This document shows, in pieces, positions 12,575 through 24,503 of a stretch of DNA of 64,000 nt (its first letter is position 1; each line of letters starts with the position of its first letter). This DNA is from Blasia pusilla (lineage: Eukaryota; Marchantiophyta; Marchantiopsida; Blasiales). The notes beneath the pieces were generated by a model that saw only the letters and a list, made by a program, of their open reading frames with translations, did no database searches and was not told the DNA's origin. The stretch covers positions 26,970,001-27,034,000 of the forward strand of contig CM114271.1 of the NCBI GenBank assembly GCA_050084515.1, given 5' to 3'. Both the position numbers and the translations under genes were made by a program.

Positions 12575-12790
12575 TATGAGATCATCATGAGGCAAATGGT
12601 CTTGCCAAATGTATTATTAAGATGGTGAAGAGGAGTTTGCACAAGTATGGCATATAGAGAGCCTCACGTTGCTTGGGATATTGGGACCTGCAAATGTTAT
12701 GGATGGCAATGGAATTTAGATTTAGCACGCACTAGAGTTGGCAAGCATTCTTGCCATCCATTTTGCCTTACTTTCTGCATTATGGATGAA
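12575..12790 (+). mobile_element. Decayed Ty3/gypsy integrase fragment
   Basis: Translating the plus strand with frameshifts and stops gives HHEANGLAKCIIKMVKRSL-KYG, then LQMLWMAMEFRFSTH, then SWQAFLPSILPYFLHYG. These correspond to the integrase core C-terminus of plant gypsy elements (ANGLAER...LRKYG, LPWLAMGYRFS, SPYFLLYG). It is on the opposite strand to the three gag-protease copies and is more decayed, so it is a separate, older insertion. Confidence 0.7.
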
Positions 12791-13949
12791 ATTCGGATTT
12801 ATATGTGGCCATATGTCTTGATCTAAGTAAGATGGTGAACCTCAATAATCATGATTTTTTGATGCAAGTATTTCTTTAAAGGGCGGAGATATTTCACAAA
12901 GTCATGCCTATGGTATTCGAGAATCTAGTAATTGCACAACATCAAGACATATCAAGGTATGTGAATATCCAAGGAGAAGGCTATTGATCAATGATCTCGA
13001 GGTTCCATTAGGAGGACTATGTTTCTCTACAATTGACTACAATGACAACTTTGGACTTGATAGTAGGGCATAACATTTTGATCGTATATGAGATTTTCCA
13101 TCTAACGTTCTCTTATCATGTTGGAGGGGAGTGATGTGATATTTTTGAAAGACTATGTGCACAAGTGTGCTCCGTGTTACCTTCCCAATATTGATGGTAC
13201 AATTGACCCAAGCTTATGATGCATATTGTGCGGATTTGCTAGAGAAGCAACTATCATGCTAGTTTATTATGGGTGTTTGAGAGAGTTGTACTTTGCATTA
13301 GATTTCCTCTAGGATGATGGATATGCCCCATCTATACAAACGATAGGTTGTCACACATTTAGACTTGCTCGAGTGACTTGGATGACATGAAGACAATTAA
13401 CAATAGGAGCACATAAGCACTTGTTCTTACTCTTAGCATCTTGGAGTTGTATGTTAAAAGTCAATAAAAATAGATGATTATCAAGAGTTAGAAGGACCTT
13501 ACTACAAATTAGGGGGATGATTGGAGATATTTTGGGAGCCACTTGTCTCAATGTTAGGACTCCATAATTGAATATGTTAGTCTATTAATTTTTTGTAGTT
13601 GATTAGTCAAAAGGATGTATGTTGTGTAGCAAAGTGTATGAGCATTATAATTGTTATATCCTTTCTACCAAAATAGAAATAATCCACGTGGCATATTAGG
13701 GAAGACCAAAGATCAAACCTAATCGATTAAGGATGACCTAATGAAAAGGAGGGTAATTTGCAAGTGCAAGTTTTTTCTTGGGTTTAGCTTATTTATATGA
13801 ACTGAGTAGTTCCAACAAGTTCCTTATTTGGAAGAGTTGACTTTCTCTTTGTAGAAATTGACTTTCTCTCTGTAAAAATTGACACTTCACATACTATATA
13901 ATACACGTTTAGAGTCAAGGAGATGACATACATGGATAGGTCATTAATG

Positions 13950-13952
<3 letters not shown>
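12791..13952. other. Decayed retroelement DNA, no gene
   Basis: AT-rich with scattered stops. 13571-13646 (atatgttagtctatt... tgtatgttgtgtagcaa) is weakly repeated at 14077-14151, so an LTR-like duplication is possible. ctatataatacac at about 13890 resembles a TATA box but has no gene downstream. Confidence 0.35.

Positions 13953-13989
<37 letters not shown>
13953..13989. repeat. (GA)n microsatellite
   Basis: About 37 uninterrupted bases of GA. Confidence 0.97.
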
Positions 13990-13992
<3 letters not shown>

Positions 13993-15330
13993 TGTGCTAT
14001 GAGAGATAAAATTTGTGTTTCATTGGGAATTTTTTTGGTAGTTACTCGCCTTGGTGTTTGGATTTCATGGGTATATATGTTAGTCTAGTGTTTTATATGT
14101 TTAATTGATGACCACGATGCATGTTGTATAGCAATATGTATGTGCATGACAAAACTAAAAAAAATAATTTTTTTGCATACATTTTTGTGTGCCATAAACT
14201 CTAAGTATTGTGCAATCTTTGTGTGCATAGGACCAATTATCATATTGCAAATGAAGGAACTACTCTTCCTTAATAATAATAATATAAATATTTCACGATA
14301 AACTCTAAAAATCCAATCAAGTGTCTAAAAAGTTCAAGAGAAAGAAAGCCTCCTTAAAAGGGGTAATGGGGGAAGCTATCAAAAGTACAAAAGAAGGGGG
14401 ACTCAAGGAGTTGAGAACGCCAAAGCCACATCCGACCAAGGTGAAAGCGAGGTGAAAAAAAAAGGGGGCACCCCGAACCGGTTGAACTCACCAGTAACAA
14501 AGATAATGTTAGCTATGCCTAGAGAAATGTTACTACCACCAAGAGGGCCTTTAGCACCAATGTCTCTTATAGGGTGAGCCCGCCTCAAAAGTCAATTGGC
14601 TTAAGCACACTACAAAGCTATGGATATTTCTTGCTTGCAATAAAAAATCACAATAACTAAAGTTGACCCATTTCTCGATTGGAGATGATAAACATAGTTC
14701 ATAAGGAATGAGTCAAACATTTCCTCCATAGCCCCACACATCTCAATGGTTAGGTGGACGAATTGTCATGAAGTTCATTATGGAGATGGTTCTTCTTCTC
14801 TATTGCCTCTGCCACTTCTTGTCGTAATGTTCCTTATGACACCACATGAGCCCACGCAAACTCCAGCGTAGGATCTGTTACTACAACATCAGCCACCACT
14901 ACCTCGGCCTTCGGGGTCATACAAAGATCAACATGAAAAAGGGACTCCTGCATGGAATTATGTCGCTCTTTACATGCGGATGCCACTCTCAGGAGTAATA
15001 TAAAATATGACATTCCACACAACATCATGAGTGGTAATCCTCTCACCTCTTCTTGGCCAGCGAGTCAAGAGGATCCAAACTCTCACGACACTCATAGTGT
15101 GTCAAACCAACCACAAGGGGTTGACCTATGAGCCTACCTCCTTCCTGAAATAAGAGTGAATACGGGTTCAAACCCCCATGGGAATAACCCCATCTGACAT
15201 AATGCCTCTAAAAATTGTCTCAAAATGGACTTCCATAAAAAAACTATTGGAACCTATAATGAACATAGGTGAACAAGGGGAGAAAATGTGGAGAAGGGCT
15301 ATGACCTCAACTATAAAGATATCCTTACAT
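13990..15330. other. Intergenic DNA, no gene supported
   Basis: Short minus-strand frames at 14403-14588 and 14834-15046 show no family signature. The sequence has the look of old transposon DNA, but nothing can be named. Confidence 0.3.
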
Positions 15331-17270
15331 ACTATACTAGCATAATGCCTGTGCTACAAACGGATGAAAATCATCGTGAGGGGAAAGGCATCCGTTAAAT
15401 CTATGACATTTTAATTTAAATGTTCTCTTAAATATAACACTTGTCTGAAAATATTGGTTTCCAACACGAGGTCCGACAACGGAGGAAGATTTATTCAAAC
15501 CGCATCCTCTTTACAGCCCCATACTTTGATAAGAGATAGAGACATATGTCTTAATGAAGGGGTAGGGAAAGTGCCGCACATTGGTATAATTATGGCCCCT
15601 CCATACACTCGTTGTTTTTTTTTCTTACTATCTAACCTATCCACGTGTCCTTGACACGAGCATAACTAGCATAATGCCCGTGCTATGCACAAAGCATCTC
15701 ACTCGTTAATTTAAATTTAATTCTAGCTCTTGTGTTAGGTTAATTTAGTTATACGTGTCATCACCAAAGGAGGCCAAAATATACACGTGTTAATATCGAT
15801 ACCGATCATTCGTGCAAAACACAGTACATAGAGCTGTTTGTTATGAGCATAACTCATTGGGCCTCCGGCCTCGTGCTTGCGTATGAATTATTTAAATAAT
15901 TTAGTAAAAATATTTTTTATTTCAAAATTTAAGTATAATTTCAATTTTCTAAAATTTTAAGAGAGTAGTAATATTTCACTTTTAAATAATATGCAATTGT
16001 CCTAAATAATTTCATTCCTCCATAAATCTTATCAATACCCATTCTTCCCCATCCATTCTTTCCACAAAAATAATATCTAGTAACTAAATTATTAGTTAAT
16101 TTGAAGTATTAAAATAATTTTCCCTTTTAATTTATTTTTTTCCACAAAAGATTTAATTTGAATGAATGTAATGATTTTTAAATACAATTATTTTTTATTT
16201 AATTTTTTGGGGTTAAATATTAGAAGAGTAATAACATTCCACCCTTCTATAAAATTTAAACAATGTAAACTTCTTCTCCATTAAAACTAGTTAGCACAAT
16301 TACGTGCTTACGCACGTAATTGTTTTTTTTAATTAGCATGCTTAGAAATTATAAGAGAATGAATTTTCTTATAATTCTTAAATAATTTTCATTTAAAAAT
16401 TCAGTATAATCTCCATTTTTGTTAATCTTAAAAGAGCGATATCATTTCACTTTTAAATAATAACTAACTCTCCTAAATAGTTTCATTCATCCATAAAAGT
16501 TTGAACCATTTCCATCAAGTTAAAATATTTCGAAGGGTACCACCGAGATTACATTAGTTTGTTAGGGGGCCCCTTAAGCGAATTCCTCCCATTTTTTACT
16601 CTTCCCTTTCCACTCTTCCTACCAAAATAACATCCACTAACTAAATTATAAGATAATTTTAATGAACTAAATCATTTCCCTTTTCCATTCAAATTAATTT
16701 TCCTTTCCCAAAATATGGAATATGAATTAAGATAATTATTAAAAAATAATCATATTTTTCATTTAAAATAGAAATACATTTTTTCTTAAATATTAGAAGA
16801 GTAATAACATTTCTCTATTCTTAGTAATTCCACTCTTCACTTAAAATTTAAATGATATTCCAGCCCCCTCGATAATTACACCATTCCATGTAATTAGAAG
16901 ATATCCATTCACTTCCTATCAAATATGAGTTAAGAAATAAAATCATATAATTTTGGATAATTTTCTATTTATTATATTATTATTTATTATACACACTAAG
17001 ATCATTCATTATATAAATTAATAATTAAAAATTTTATTTTCTTATTCCATTCAATTTCATATTTTCCACCCATCTAATAGAACTAAGGAATTAGTTATAC
17101 TAGTAAGATGCCCTTGCATGGCACGGGAAATAAACAAGTGTATAAGAGCTAGTGTATATCTCATGAAGGGAAGAGATTAATGATGCTGCACACAAGTTCA
17201 GATTTTTTCTTGTTGCCCGTAATATGTGTGTGAATCATTTTCTTGCTGCCCGGTTGTCACGTGTCAAACA
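15331..17270 (-). mobile_element. Cluster of Helitron-like 3' termini
   Basis: On the minus strand several places end in a hairpin-capable GC block followed by CTAG and a T, the layout of Helitron 3' ends (hairpin, CTRR, host T). Read on the plus strand they are a-CTAG-cataatgcctgtgc (15337), a-CTAG-cataatgcccgtgc (15666), a-CTAG-ttagcacaattacgtgc (16287) and a-CTAG-taagatgcccttgc (17100). The third is followed by a perfect 11-bp hairpin at 16297-16322 with a TTAC loop. The intervening DNA is very AT-rich. No Rep/helicase gene is present, so these would be non-autonomous. The 5' ends were not located. Confidence 0.5.
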
Positions 17271-17706
17271 GAGAGGTGTTTGCAAATCAAGAAGGCACTC
17301 TCCCATCTATATTACTAGTGCACTGCCCGCAAGTGTAAAAAATGGGACATTTAGCACTTAATTAATTGTCCCTTTGTGACCTTGACACTTGTCAACACAA
17401 GAAGGCTTAAAAAAGGAGAGGTGTTTGCAAATCAAGAAGGCACTCTCCCATCTATATTACTAGTGCACTGCCCGCACTGTAAAAAAATGAGACATTTAGC
17501 ACTTAATTAATTGTCCCTTTGTGATCTTTACACGTGTCAACACAAGAAGGCTTAAAAAAGGAGAGGTGTTTGCAAATCAAAAGGCACTCTCCCATCTATA
17601 TTACTAATGCATTGATAAAAATATGCACGTGTAAAAATATGGGACATTTAACATTTAATTAATTGTCCTTTGTGACCTTTACACGTGTCAACACCAAGGA
17701 GAAGTT
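17271..17706. repeat. Three-copy tandem repeat, 145-bp period
   Basis: The string gagaggtgtttgcaaatc recurs at 17271, 17416 and 17561, exactly 145 bp apart. Each unit continues with ggcactctcccatctat, attactagtgcactgccc, tgggacatttagcac, taattaattgtcc and cacttgtcaacac. Units 1 and 2 are nearly identical; unit 3 is more diverged around the ctag. Each unit contains an a-CTAG motif like the Helitron-like ends immediately upstream, so the array may be tandem copies of one short element. Confidence 0.95.
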
Positions 17707-18487
17707 CCCAGCCTCTTTGAATAATATAGATTATTGGATAGTGCTCTTATAAGACGTTCGGCGACATTCGGATGTTTTTCGCGCCAGAAGGGCACCGTCT
17801 AGTAATAATATACATACACATAGACAACTAATTCCCTTGTCAAATAGCCCCCCAGCCCGAAGAGGTAGTGGGAAAAACTCATCGTCAATGATAGATTCAT
17901 CCACACGGGACGAACCTATGGGAGGCCGATAACGTGTCACAAAGGTGTTGGCATCCTGTAATCCGATTCGCACTTGGCAAGCCTAACCATGTGAGAGGCG
18001 GAGAGGGCTCCCATCGCACACAACGTACTGCAGAAGTCGCTGGCTACACGTCAGCGTCGTAGAGTACAGAAGTAGTGCGCGTGACTAGGACGACCGACAG
18101 CAGCGACGCTGATGACGCGTCACACCCGGTAACCCGGTAACCGCGTTCGCACTCACTGGTAACCTTACGGGTAAGCGCTTGGATTACGGATCACCCCACC
18201 CCTTCGATCCTGCTCTCTCATCCCATTCGACGGTTCCCCCCTCTCCTCTCCTCTGGTTCTCTCGTGCAGACTTCCTCCGAAGACCTTGTGAGACGAAGAC
18301 GAACAGAGGCATTTTATTCCGAGGAATTCGTGTCTGAGCCGTCTGCGAATGATCCGTCTATGAACTGAGCTGAATTTCGTTGAGTGACGCTGGTGCTCTG
18401 GAGCAGGGAGGATTTTATTTGAATCGAAGCTCGGATTGAAGCGGAAGGCGAAGACAGCGGACGGGAACTGGCAGAGGAACAGGGAGA
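17707..18487 (+). promoter_or_regulatory. SUFB upstream region
   Basis: GC content rises from about 17980 to the SUFB start, in contrast to the AT-rich repeats upstream, marking the promoter and 5' leader. Four GGTAA(C/G) hexamers occur at 18128, 18136, 18158 and 18170. I see no convincing TATA box. The minus-strand frame at 18165-18707 is antisense to the leader and transit-peptide codons and is not a gene. Confidence 0.4.
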
Positions 18488-20423
18488 ATGACGACGGTGG
18501 TGCTGCCATATGCAGGAGCGGCAGCAGCAGCAGCAGCAGCAGCAGGAGTAGGGACAACAATTTCCAGTACGAAAGCTGTGAGATGTGGTAGCGGGAAGGA
18601 GGAGACAGGGTGTCCAAGGCTGGGATTTCTGCGGAGCTCGGGGTTTGGGGGAGGCTTGGAAGTGCGGCAGAAAGCACAGAGGGTGGTGAGGAGTCAGTCG
18701 CAGACACCAGCGAGATGCGAGGCCGCGCAGATGGGAGGGACGGATTCTTCAGTGCTTGAAAGGCCGGGCAAGAGCTCGAGTGATGATACGGTGCAAGAGT
18801 TTCTCAAGAGAGATTATAAATGGGGCTTTGTGTCTAACATAGAGTCGGACTCCATCCCCAAGGGTCTGTCGGAAGAGACGGTGCGCTTTATTTCCGCAAA
18901 GAAACAGGAGCCGGAATGGATGCTGCAATTTCGTTTGAATGCCTACAGACAGTGGTTAAAAATGAAGGAGCCGACGTGGTCGGATAATCGGTACCCGAAA
19001 ATTGATTTTCAGGATATATGTTACTACTCAGAGCCGAAGCAAAAGGAGAAGAAGGCTAGTCTCGATGAAGTGGATCCTGATCTTTTGGAAACTTTTGAGA
19101 AGCTCGGGATTCCGATCACAGAGCAAAAGCGTTTGGCGAATGTCGCTGTGGACGCAGTCTTTGACAGTGTTTCAATTGCGACCACTCACAGGAAAACCTT
19201 GGCCGCTTCCGGAGTGATCTTCTGCTCTATTTCAGAGGCAGTTCGGGAGTACCCGGATCTTGTCAAGAAATACTTAGGAAAGGTAGTGCCTGTAGCCGAT
19301 AACTACTACGCTGCACTTAACTCTGCTGTATTCAGTGATGGCTCGTTTTGTTATATACCCAAGGATACAGTGTCACCCATGGAAATCTCGACGTACTTCA
19401 GAATTAACGCTATGGAGACCGGGCAATTCGAGCGAACCCTGATAATTGCAGACGACAGGGCTTTTGTGAGCTACTTGGAAGGTTGCACTGCTCCTTCTTA
19501 TGATAAGAATCAGCTGCATGCGGCAGTCGTGGAGTTGTACTGCGGGGACGGAGCAGAGATTAAGTACTCTACAGTACAGAATTGGTATGCAGGGAACGAG
19601 CAAGGTATAGGGGGAATATACAATTTTGTCACTAAAAGAGGCTTGTGTGATGGCGAAGGCTCCAAGATCTCATGGACTCAAGTGGAAACTGGTTCGGCAA
19701 TTACATGGAAATACCCGAGTGTGGTCTTGAAGGGAGATAGGTCAATTGGGGAATTCTATTCGGTTGCTTTGACCAACAACATGCAGCAGGCTGATACGGG
19801 TACTAAGATGATACATGTGGGCAAGAACACAAGGAGCAGAATTGTGTCGAAAGGTATTTCAGCCGGTAACTCCGTAAATTGCTACAGAGGTCTTGTTCAG
19901 GTGCAGCCAGCTGCCCAGAATGCCAGAAATTTCTCTCAGTGCGATTCTATGCTCATTGGAGATCAGGCGGGAGCCAACACCTACCCTTACATTCAGGTAC
20001 TCCTACACTTCAGATCGTGTCAGCTTGTGGGGCGTGTTAGGGTTAAGGGCTCGGATGTGACTTATGTCATATTCTACCCAATCCTACAAATTAATCACAT
20101 TAGGGCTGTGAGTACGCGGTACCAACATTTGTGTAATGAGCGTTTGTTGGAATTAAGGGGTCTTTTGTGGTTTCTGGTGTCTGAATCATGCCTGTTGGTC
20201 GCAGGTGAAAAATCCCTCAGCTCGTGTGGAGCATGAGGCGAGTACTTCCAAAATTGGTGAGGACCAACTTTTCTATTTCCAACAAAGGGGAATTGATGCT
20301 GAGAAAGCAGTTGCAGCCATTATCGGTGGCTTTTGTCGTGATGTTTTCAATGAATTGCCTTTGGAGTTTGCGGCTGAAGTCAACCAGCTCATGAGCTTGA
20401 AGCTTGAAGGCAGTGTAGGATAA
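18488..20423 (+). CDS. SUFB: Plastid Fe-S cluster scaffold SufB (ABCI8-type), two exons
   Basis: Exon 1 is 18488-19996 and exon 2 is 20205-20423, with a 208-bp GT-AG intron (CAG/GTACTC ... GCAG/GTG). The product is 575 residues, near the usual plant length. Residues 1 to about 75 are rich in Ala, Ser, Arg and Gly and lack acidic clusters, which fits a chloroplast transit peptide; residues 11-19 are an Ala run from a GCA repeat. The mature part is classic Suf[35 protein letters not shown], then [15 protein letters not shown] and [11 protein letters not shown]. Cys485 and Glu514 are spaced 29 residues apart, matching the two essential residues of E. coli SufB (C405, E434). SufB acts with SufC and SufD in the stroma to build Fe-S clusters. 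The neighbours are unrelated. Confidence is very high. Confidence 0.97.
19997..20204 (+). other. SUFB intron with no in-frame stop
   Basis: This 208-bp intron separates the QCDSML-containing exon from the VEHEA-containing exon. Its length is not a multiple of three and it has no in-frame stop, so a retained-intron transcript would read through it and stop at 20236 in exon 2, replacing the last 72 residues of SufB. Confidence 0.9.
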
Positions 20424-21640
20424 GAAGATTGCTGGAACCCGCAATCCCCCCATCTTGTAACATTGTATTTCACAATCAATTTCAATGTCTGTACTGATAT
20501 AGATAGTTTGTACAATTCTTATTTTAAATGGAACGAATCTATTTGATTAACAAGGCATAATGTCCTCGACTCTGGACTCAGCTGAGCTGTCACCTTATAA
20601 AAGTGAAAGGGGAAGTTCTTTTTGGATATCTCACAGTTTTCTGTATGCTTTCACTTCAGAAGTCCGAGTTGTTTGAGACGAGCATGTCTTAAACCCCGCA
20701 GGTTACTGTGCAAAGACGACTACTTTGTTGTTCATGTAGGGTTCTAAATTGTGTAACTCCAGTATTGTCTTGAAGATAGACTTTCCTGAATAGGCTGGTA
20801 TCTGTGGTACAAGAGACATTTAACCAATTCCTCCTTACAGAGAATGCAGAGAATGTGATAAGCAAAGATCTTGTCGAACTGCTTCCACGAGTCATATGGA
20901 AGCCTTTCCAAACATTCATGGCAAGAAATTTAGCTTGCCAATAATTCCTGTTGTGGTTTTGCTGTATCTCTCACCACGGTACATAAATCTTTGACCTTGA
21001 GGTTCAACCTGTTGCGAATATGGAGGTTGGTGTGTTGAGCAGGAAATGTCCTGGTTTCCATCATTTGTGTCCAGTCATTAACCTGAAATGCGGCACTGAG
21101 ATTCTCTCTGAGGATTTGCTTCTATCTTGAGGGCAGCGCCAGCTTGCATCTGGACTACACTAGTATTTCATTGCCGGAAAGTAAGGGACTTGAGTGAGGG
21201 TCTTCTAGTCACAAACGCGGCGTACTGTATTCACCTGGTTTTGAGACCACCCTGTGTTGAAATCAGAATTCTACTTCCTCTCAAACCTACTTTTAAAACC
21301 TTAAAATGATAGAAAGAGAGTAGATCCCAACAGGATCTTCCACTGAACCACGTACATGAGGGTAATCACTTACAAACCTGAAAAGAGCAAAACTGAAATG
21401 GATGGCATGTAGAATTGGTCTACAACTTCTATTGAGAACTGGGTGCTTGAAAAGCAACACCTTATTAGAATACACAAGTCTTGAAGAGAGGTGGTTGAAA
21501 CCAAGATGCATGAGTTTGTGCTAGATTGGTAGTTGGAGCATTCTCCACACCAATACACATTCTTTCTTAGTTGATCAAGACACCAGCAGAGGTTCAGGTA
21601 TGTAGGAGCTAATCTCAAAACCCACAGCCTTAGAGGGCAG
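20424..21640. other. SUFB 3' flank and intergenic DNA
   Basis: The first 100 bp or so probably form the SUFB 3' untranslated region (ttgtaacattgtatttcac). I see nothing coding beyond it; the short frames here show no family signature. Confidence 0.4.
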
Positions 21641-21826
21641 GAGACAAGCAGAAGGGACCATTGCATGGTAGGGCAAGGTGGAAGGGCCAACACAACAGTA
21701 GCAGGCCAGCACACCAAGAAGAGGAGTTATATAGTTTCCTAGAAGAGACAAGCAGAAGGGACCATTGCATGGTAGGGCAAGGTGGAAGGGCCAACACAAC
21801 AGTAGCAGGCCAGCATACCAAGAATA
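21641..21826. repeat. 80-bp direct repeat, two copies
   Basis: The block gagacaagcagaagggacc... recurs at 21641-21720 and 21745-21824, 104 bp apart, with about one mismatch. Sub-motifs ggccagcac and aacacaaca repeat again to about 21870. The overlapping minus-strand open frames (LLVLCWPFHLALPCNGPF-type) are by-products of this duplication. Confidence 0.93.
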
Positions 21827-21870
21827 GGCCAGCACAACAGGGGGAGGACAACACAACAGGCCAGCACAGT

Positions 21871-24503
21871 GTAACTAAGATAAACTTCCAACCATAGTTT
21901 GCAGAACTAACCATAATCAGAAAACTGGAAGAAAATAGCAGACAATTTTATGTGAAATCCTAACACCCCGACCTGGCACTAAACGTGATTCCTTTGCATA
22001 TCGAAGGACTCACGTCCCCGGATATGCCATTTATTTGCATATTTGTGCAATTCTCAACTCGTAAAACCTGCCTGGTGCCATCAGCTGACAACTTCAGATG
22101 ATAGTATAAGGCAATGAAAGTTGAAGGCAATCATATCATCGAAGCTAGGAAAGGGTCAAGAGTGAGGATTCCATCCCCATTCTTTGGTGGAACCAAGAGA
22201 CGCAATAGTCACTGCATTTGTTAGAGGGGTATATCAACCGAAGAATCGATTATAGTTACACTAAGAAGGCACCGAGGGTAGCCGCCCAACAATTCATTAC
22301 AAATATCCGATTCTGAAGATTCAAACTCAGTTGCGAGGAGTGAAAATTGGAACGGAATTTTCTTGTTCACTCGACTTGGTCTGAACCTGTCCAGAGGACA
22401 AAGTGTGTACAGGACATGACTGGCAAACTTCTACCGCCTTTCGTCCGCTGGTCTCATATTTCAACTCCACCACCAAATCACAAGTTTGCCTTGCTATGTT
22501 TAAGTCGTTTAAGCACTACTGAGATTGAAACGATCTTGAGCGTGATGAATCTTTGCATTCCGGCACACATATATATACTACTACGACAAGCTGTGTCTTT
22601 TTGGGTTGAAGACTAACAATTTTTGTATGTTTTCTTTCCTTTTTGGAATCCCTTAGGTTGATTTTTTAAAACTTATCCCGAATGAAATATTACACCAGTG
22701 TGTGGTATGCAATACCAGTTGGCCATGACGAGACAACGGCGTTTTCAGATTTGTAGTTCGTAATCACGGCCAAGATACTTATGCAGCACAGGCACAGTGG
22801 TACCCCACTCCAAAAAAGTCTTCTACCAATTCAAAGCAATAGATGGCAAGAATCGTTTCAGGCAACTTTCAAACGAGAAGGCGTAGGGAAGCAAAAAGGA
22901 GGACTCAGGCAGTCGGAGAGTTAACTAGAACGGTGCCCCTCTCAAGAATTTCAAGGAAGAACGACTTCAGAAGAGATAGCAAGAAAGAAAGACTTCAGAA
23001 GACTTCGTCGATAAGACCAAACTGCAGAGCGTTGGGATTGGTCCATCAAGAAAGCAGCGGAGGGAGATTAAGGAGCCGGAGCACTCTTATTCAAATGATA
23101 AGCAAGAGATTTAAAAAATGAACACACTCTAGTGCCAAGCAAGATACTGCGAGAACGGACTCGGAAGCAGCTGCCGGAAAGAAGGAAAGCCATTGTAAGG
23201 AAAATCGCACCCAGAAAGTACAGAGGGGACTAAGGACTGTCAGGAGCAAAGCCGGGGTCACAACCGACCACGATGGAGGAAGGAGCTAGTGGTACAATAC
23301 AGCAAAGGGGTACCCTTTCCAACAGACCAATAGTTAACTCGATGAGGAGTGTCGACAAGGAAACTTGTTTTGCGCAACGGTGTTATCAGCTTGCGCACGC
23401 AGCTTAACAGGTAAGCTGCAAATTGCCAGTTTAGCTATGAGTGTACCATCGGGAAAACCCGAGAAGGTTATGAGCAAAGGAGCAGTTTGTGGCAGTTTGT
23501 GCAGTAGTAGTAGCAATAGCACCGAGTTCAGCCAAAATAGCACTCAATCTGAGCCGAGGCAGGTGTCAGACACAACAGCAGGTGCAAAGCACAATGTCGT
23601 CACCACTCGAACACAAACCGACAGATGTAGGGAACCTTGGGATGTCTTGGTGACCAGATTCATACCGCAGACCTACACGTTGAGAAGAAATCAAATGGGT
23701 ACCTCTCCCGTACTCGTCAGGGGCGGTTACAGCTTGTCAACTCTCCAAAGGAACAAACAAACAACAGATAGCACCCGCCCTCCAGATGGAATCCACATCC
23801 CGATGGAAAGGCATTGGAACTTCGCATCCTCGGACCAGAGCTCGATGAGGAAGGATTCACACGAAATTGGGTGGTTAGAGATGTAAGCTTTTGAAGTTGG
23901 TGGAGTAAAATGGGCCCCACTAGTGAAGATTATCCTCTAAGCGGGTGTGGATTGTCAGTACTCTTGGCAGCAGCACATGGTCACAGAATGAGCTCATTAG
24001 TCGTACATTTTTGAGGATCTCAACATTTAGGGTAAACTCCGATGCGTCGAAATCCTGGTCACCATTTCAGGCATCTTGTCAACCGTCGGTTGGTAACTCC
24101 TCAGTTGAAGATGTGCTTTTCCTGTCTCACATAGTAAATCGCTTAGCGGGAATCGTTGAGAACAGTGTTGGGGGTCAGGTTGGCTGAATCGCAGGGGCTC
24201 CATGAAGTGCTTTGGCTGCTTGATGAGCTCTCAGTTTTTCTGAACAATCTCTAGTAACGCTGAGTTTATGTTGAGGCGCGTCCAAATGAAAACTTCTGGT
24301 TGTGCTGGGATTCACCTGCCGTTGTCATGTCCGCTTCCGCACTTGCTTGCCACAATCACGGATCCGTAGAACGATGCGCAGTAGGTGGAGACTTCTTGAC
24401 CAAAAACTTGGTGACTGGTTTCGACCCTGCCAAGAATTTATGCAAGGCTTTGACTGAAGACACTGGGGGGATCTGTTTCTCGAAGAACAGGCCTTAATCA
24501 GAG
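21871..24503. other. Intergenic DNA upstream of the thioredoxin-domain gene
   Basis: Contains several short plus-strand frames (22347-22616, 22843-23121, 23365-23886). They are Ser/Thr/Arg-rich, lack domain signatures and show no splice-compatible extension that I can follow. 22850-23260 is purine-rich. The last few hundred bases should include the promoter of the gene starting at 24504. Confidence 0.35.

Noticed and set aside
18128-18175. GGTAAC cluster compared with the GGTAACC hairpin of the 440-bp repeat
   Set aside because: Only the hexamer is shared; the flanks do not align, so I do not link the SUFB promoter to that repeat.
18165-18707. 180-residue minus-strand open frame
   Set aside because: Antisense to the SUFB promoter and transit-peptide region; its leucine run mirrors the GCA repeat.
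21575-21914. Cys/Trp/Leu-rich minus-strand frames
   Set aside because: They arise from the duplicated 80-bp direct repeat; the same peptide recurs in two frames.
23365-23886. 173-residue plus-strand frame upstream of the thioredoxin-domain gene
   Set aside because: Ser/Thr-rich with no domain, splice or signal features; length is within chance for this composition.
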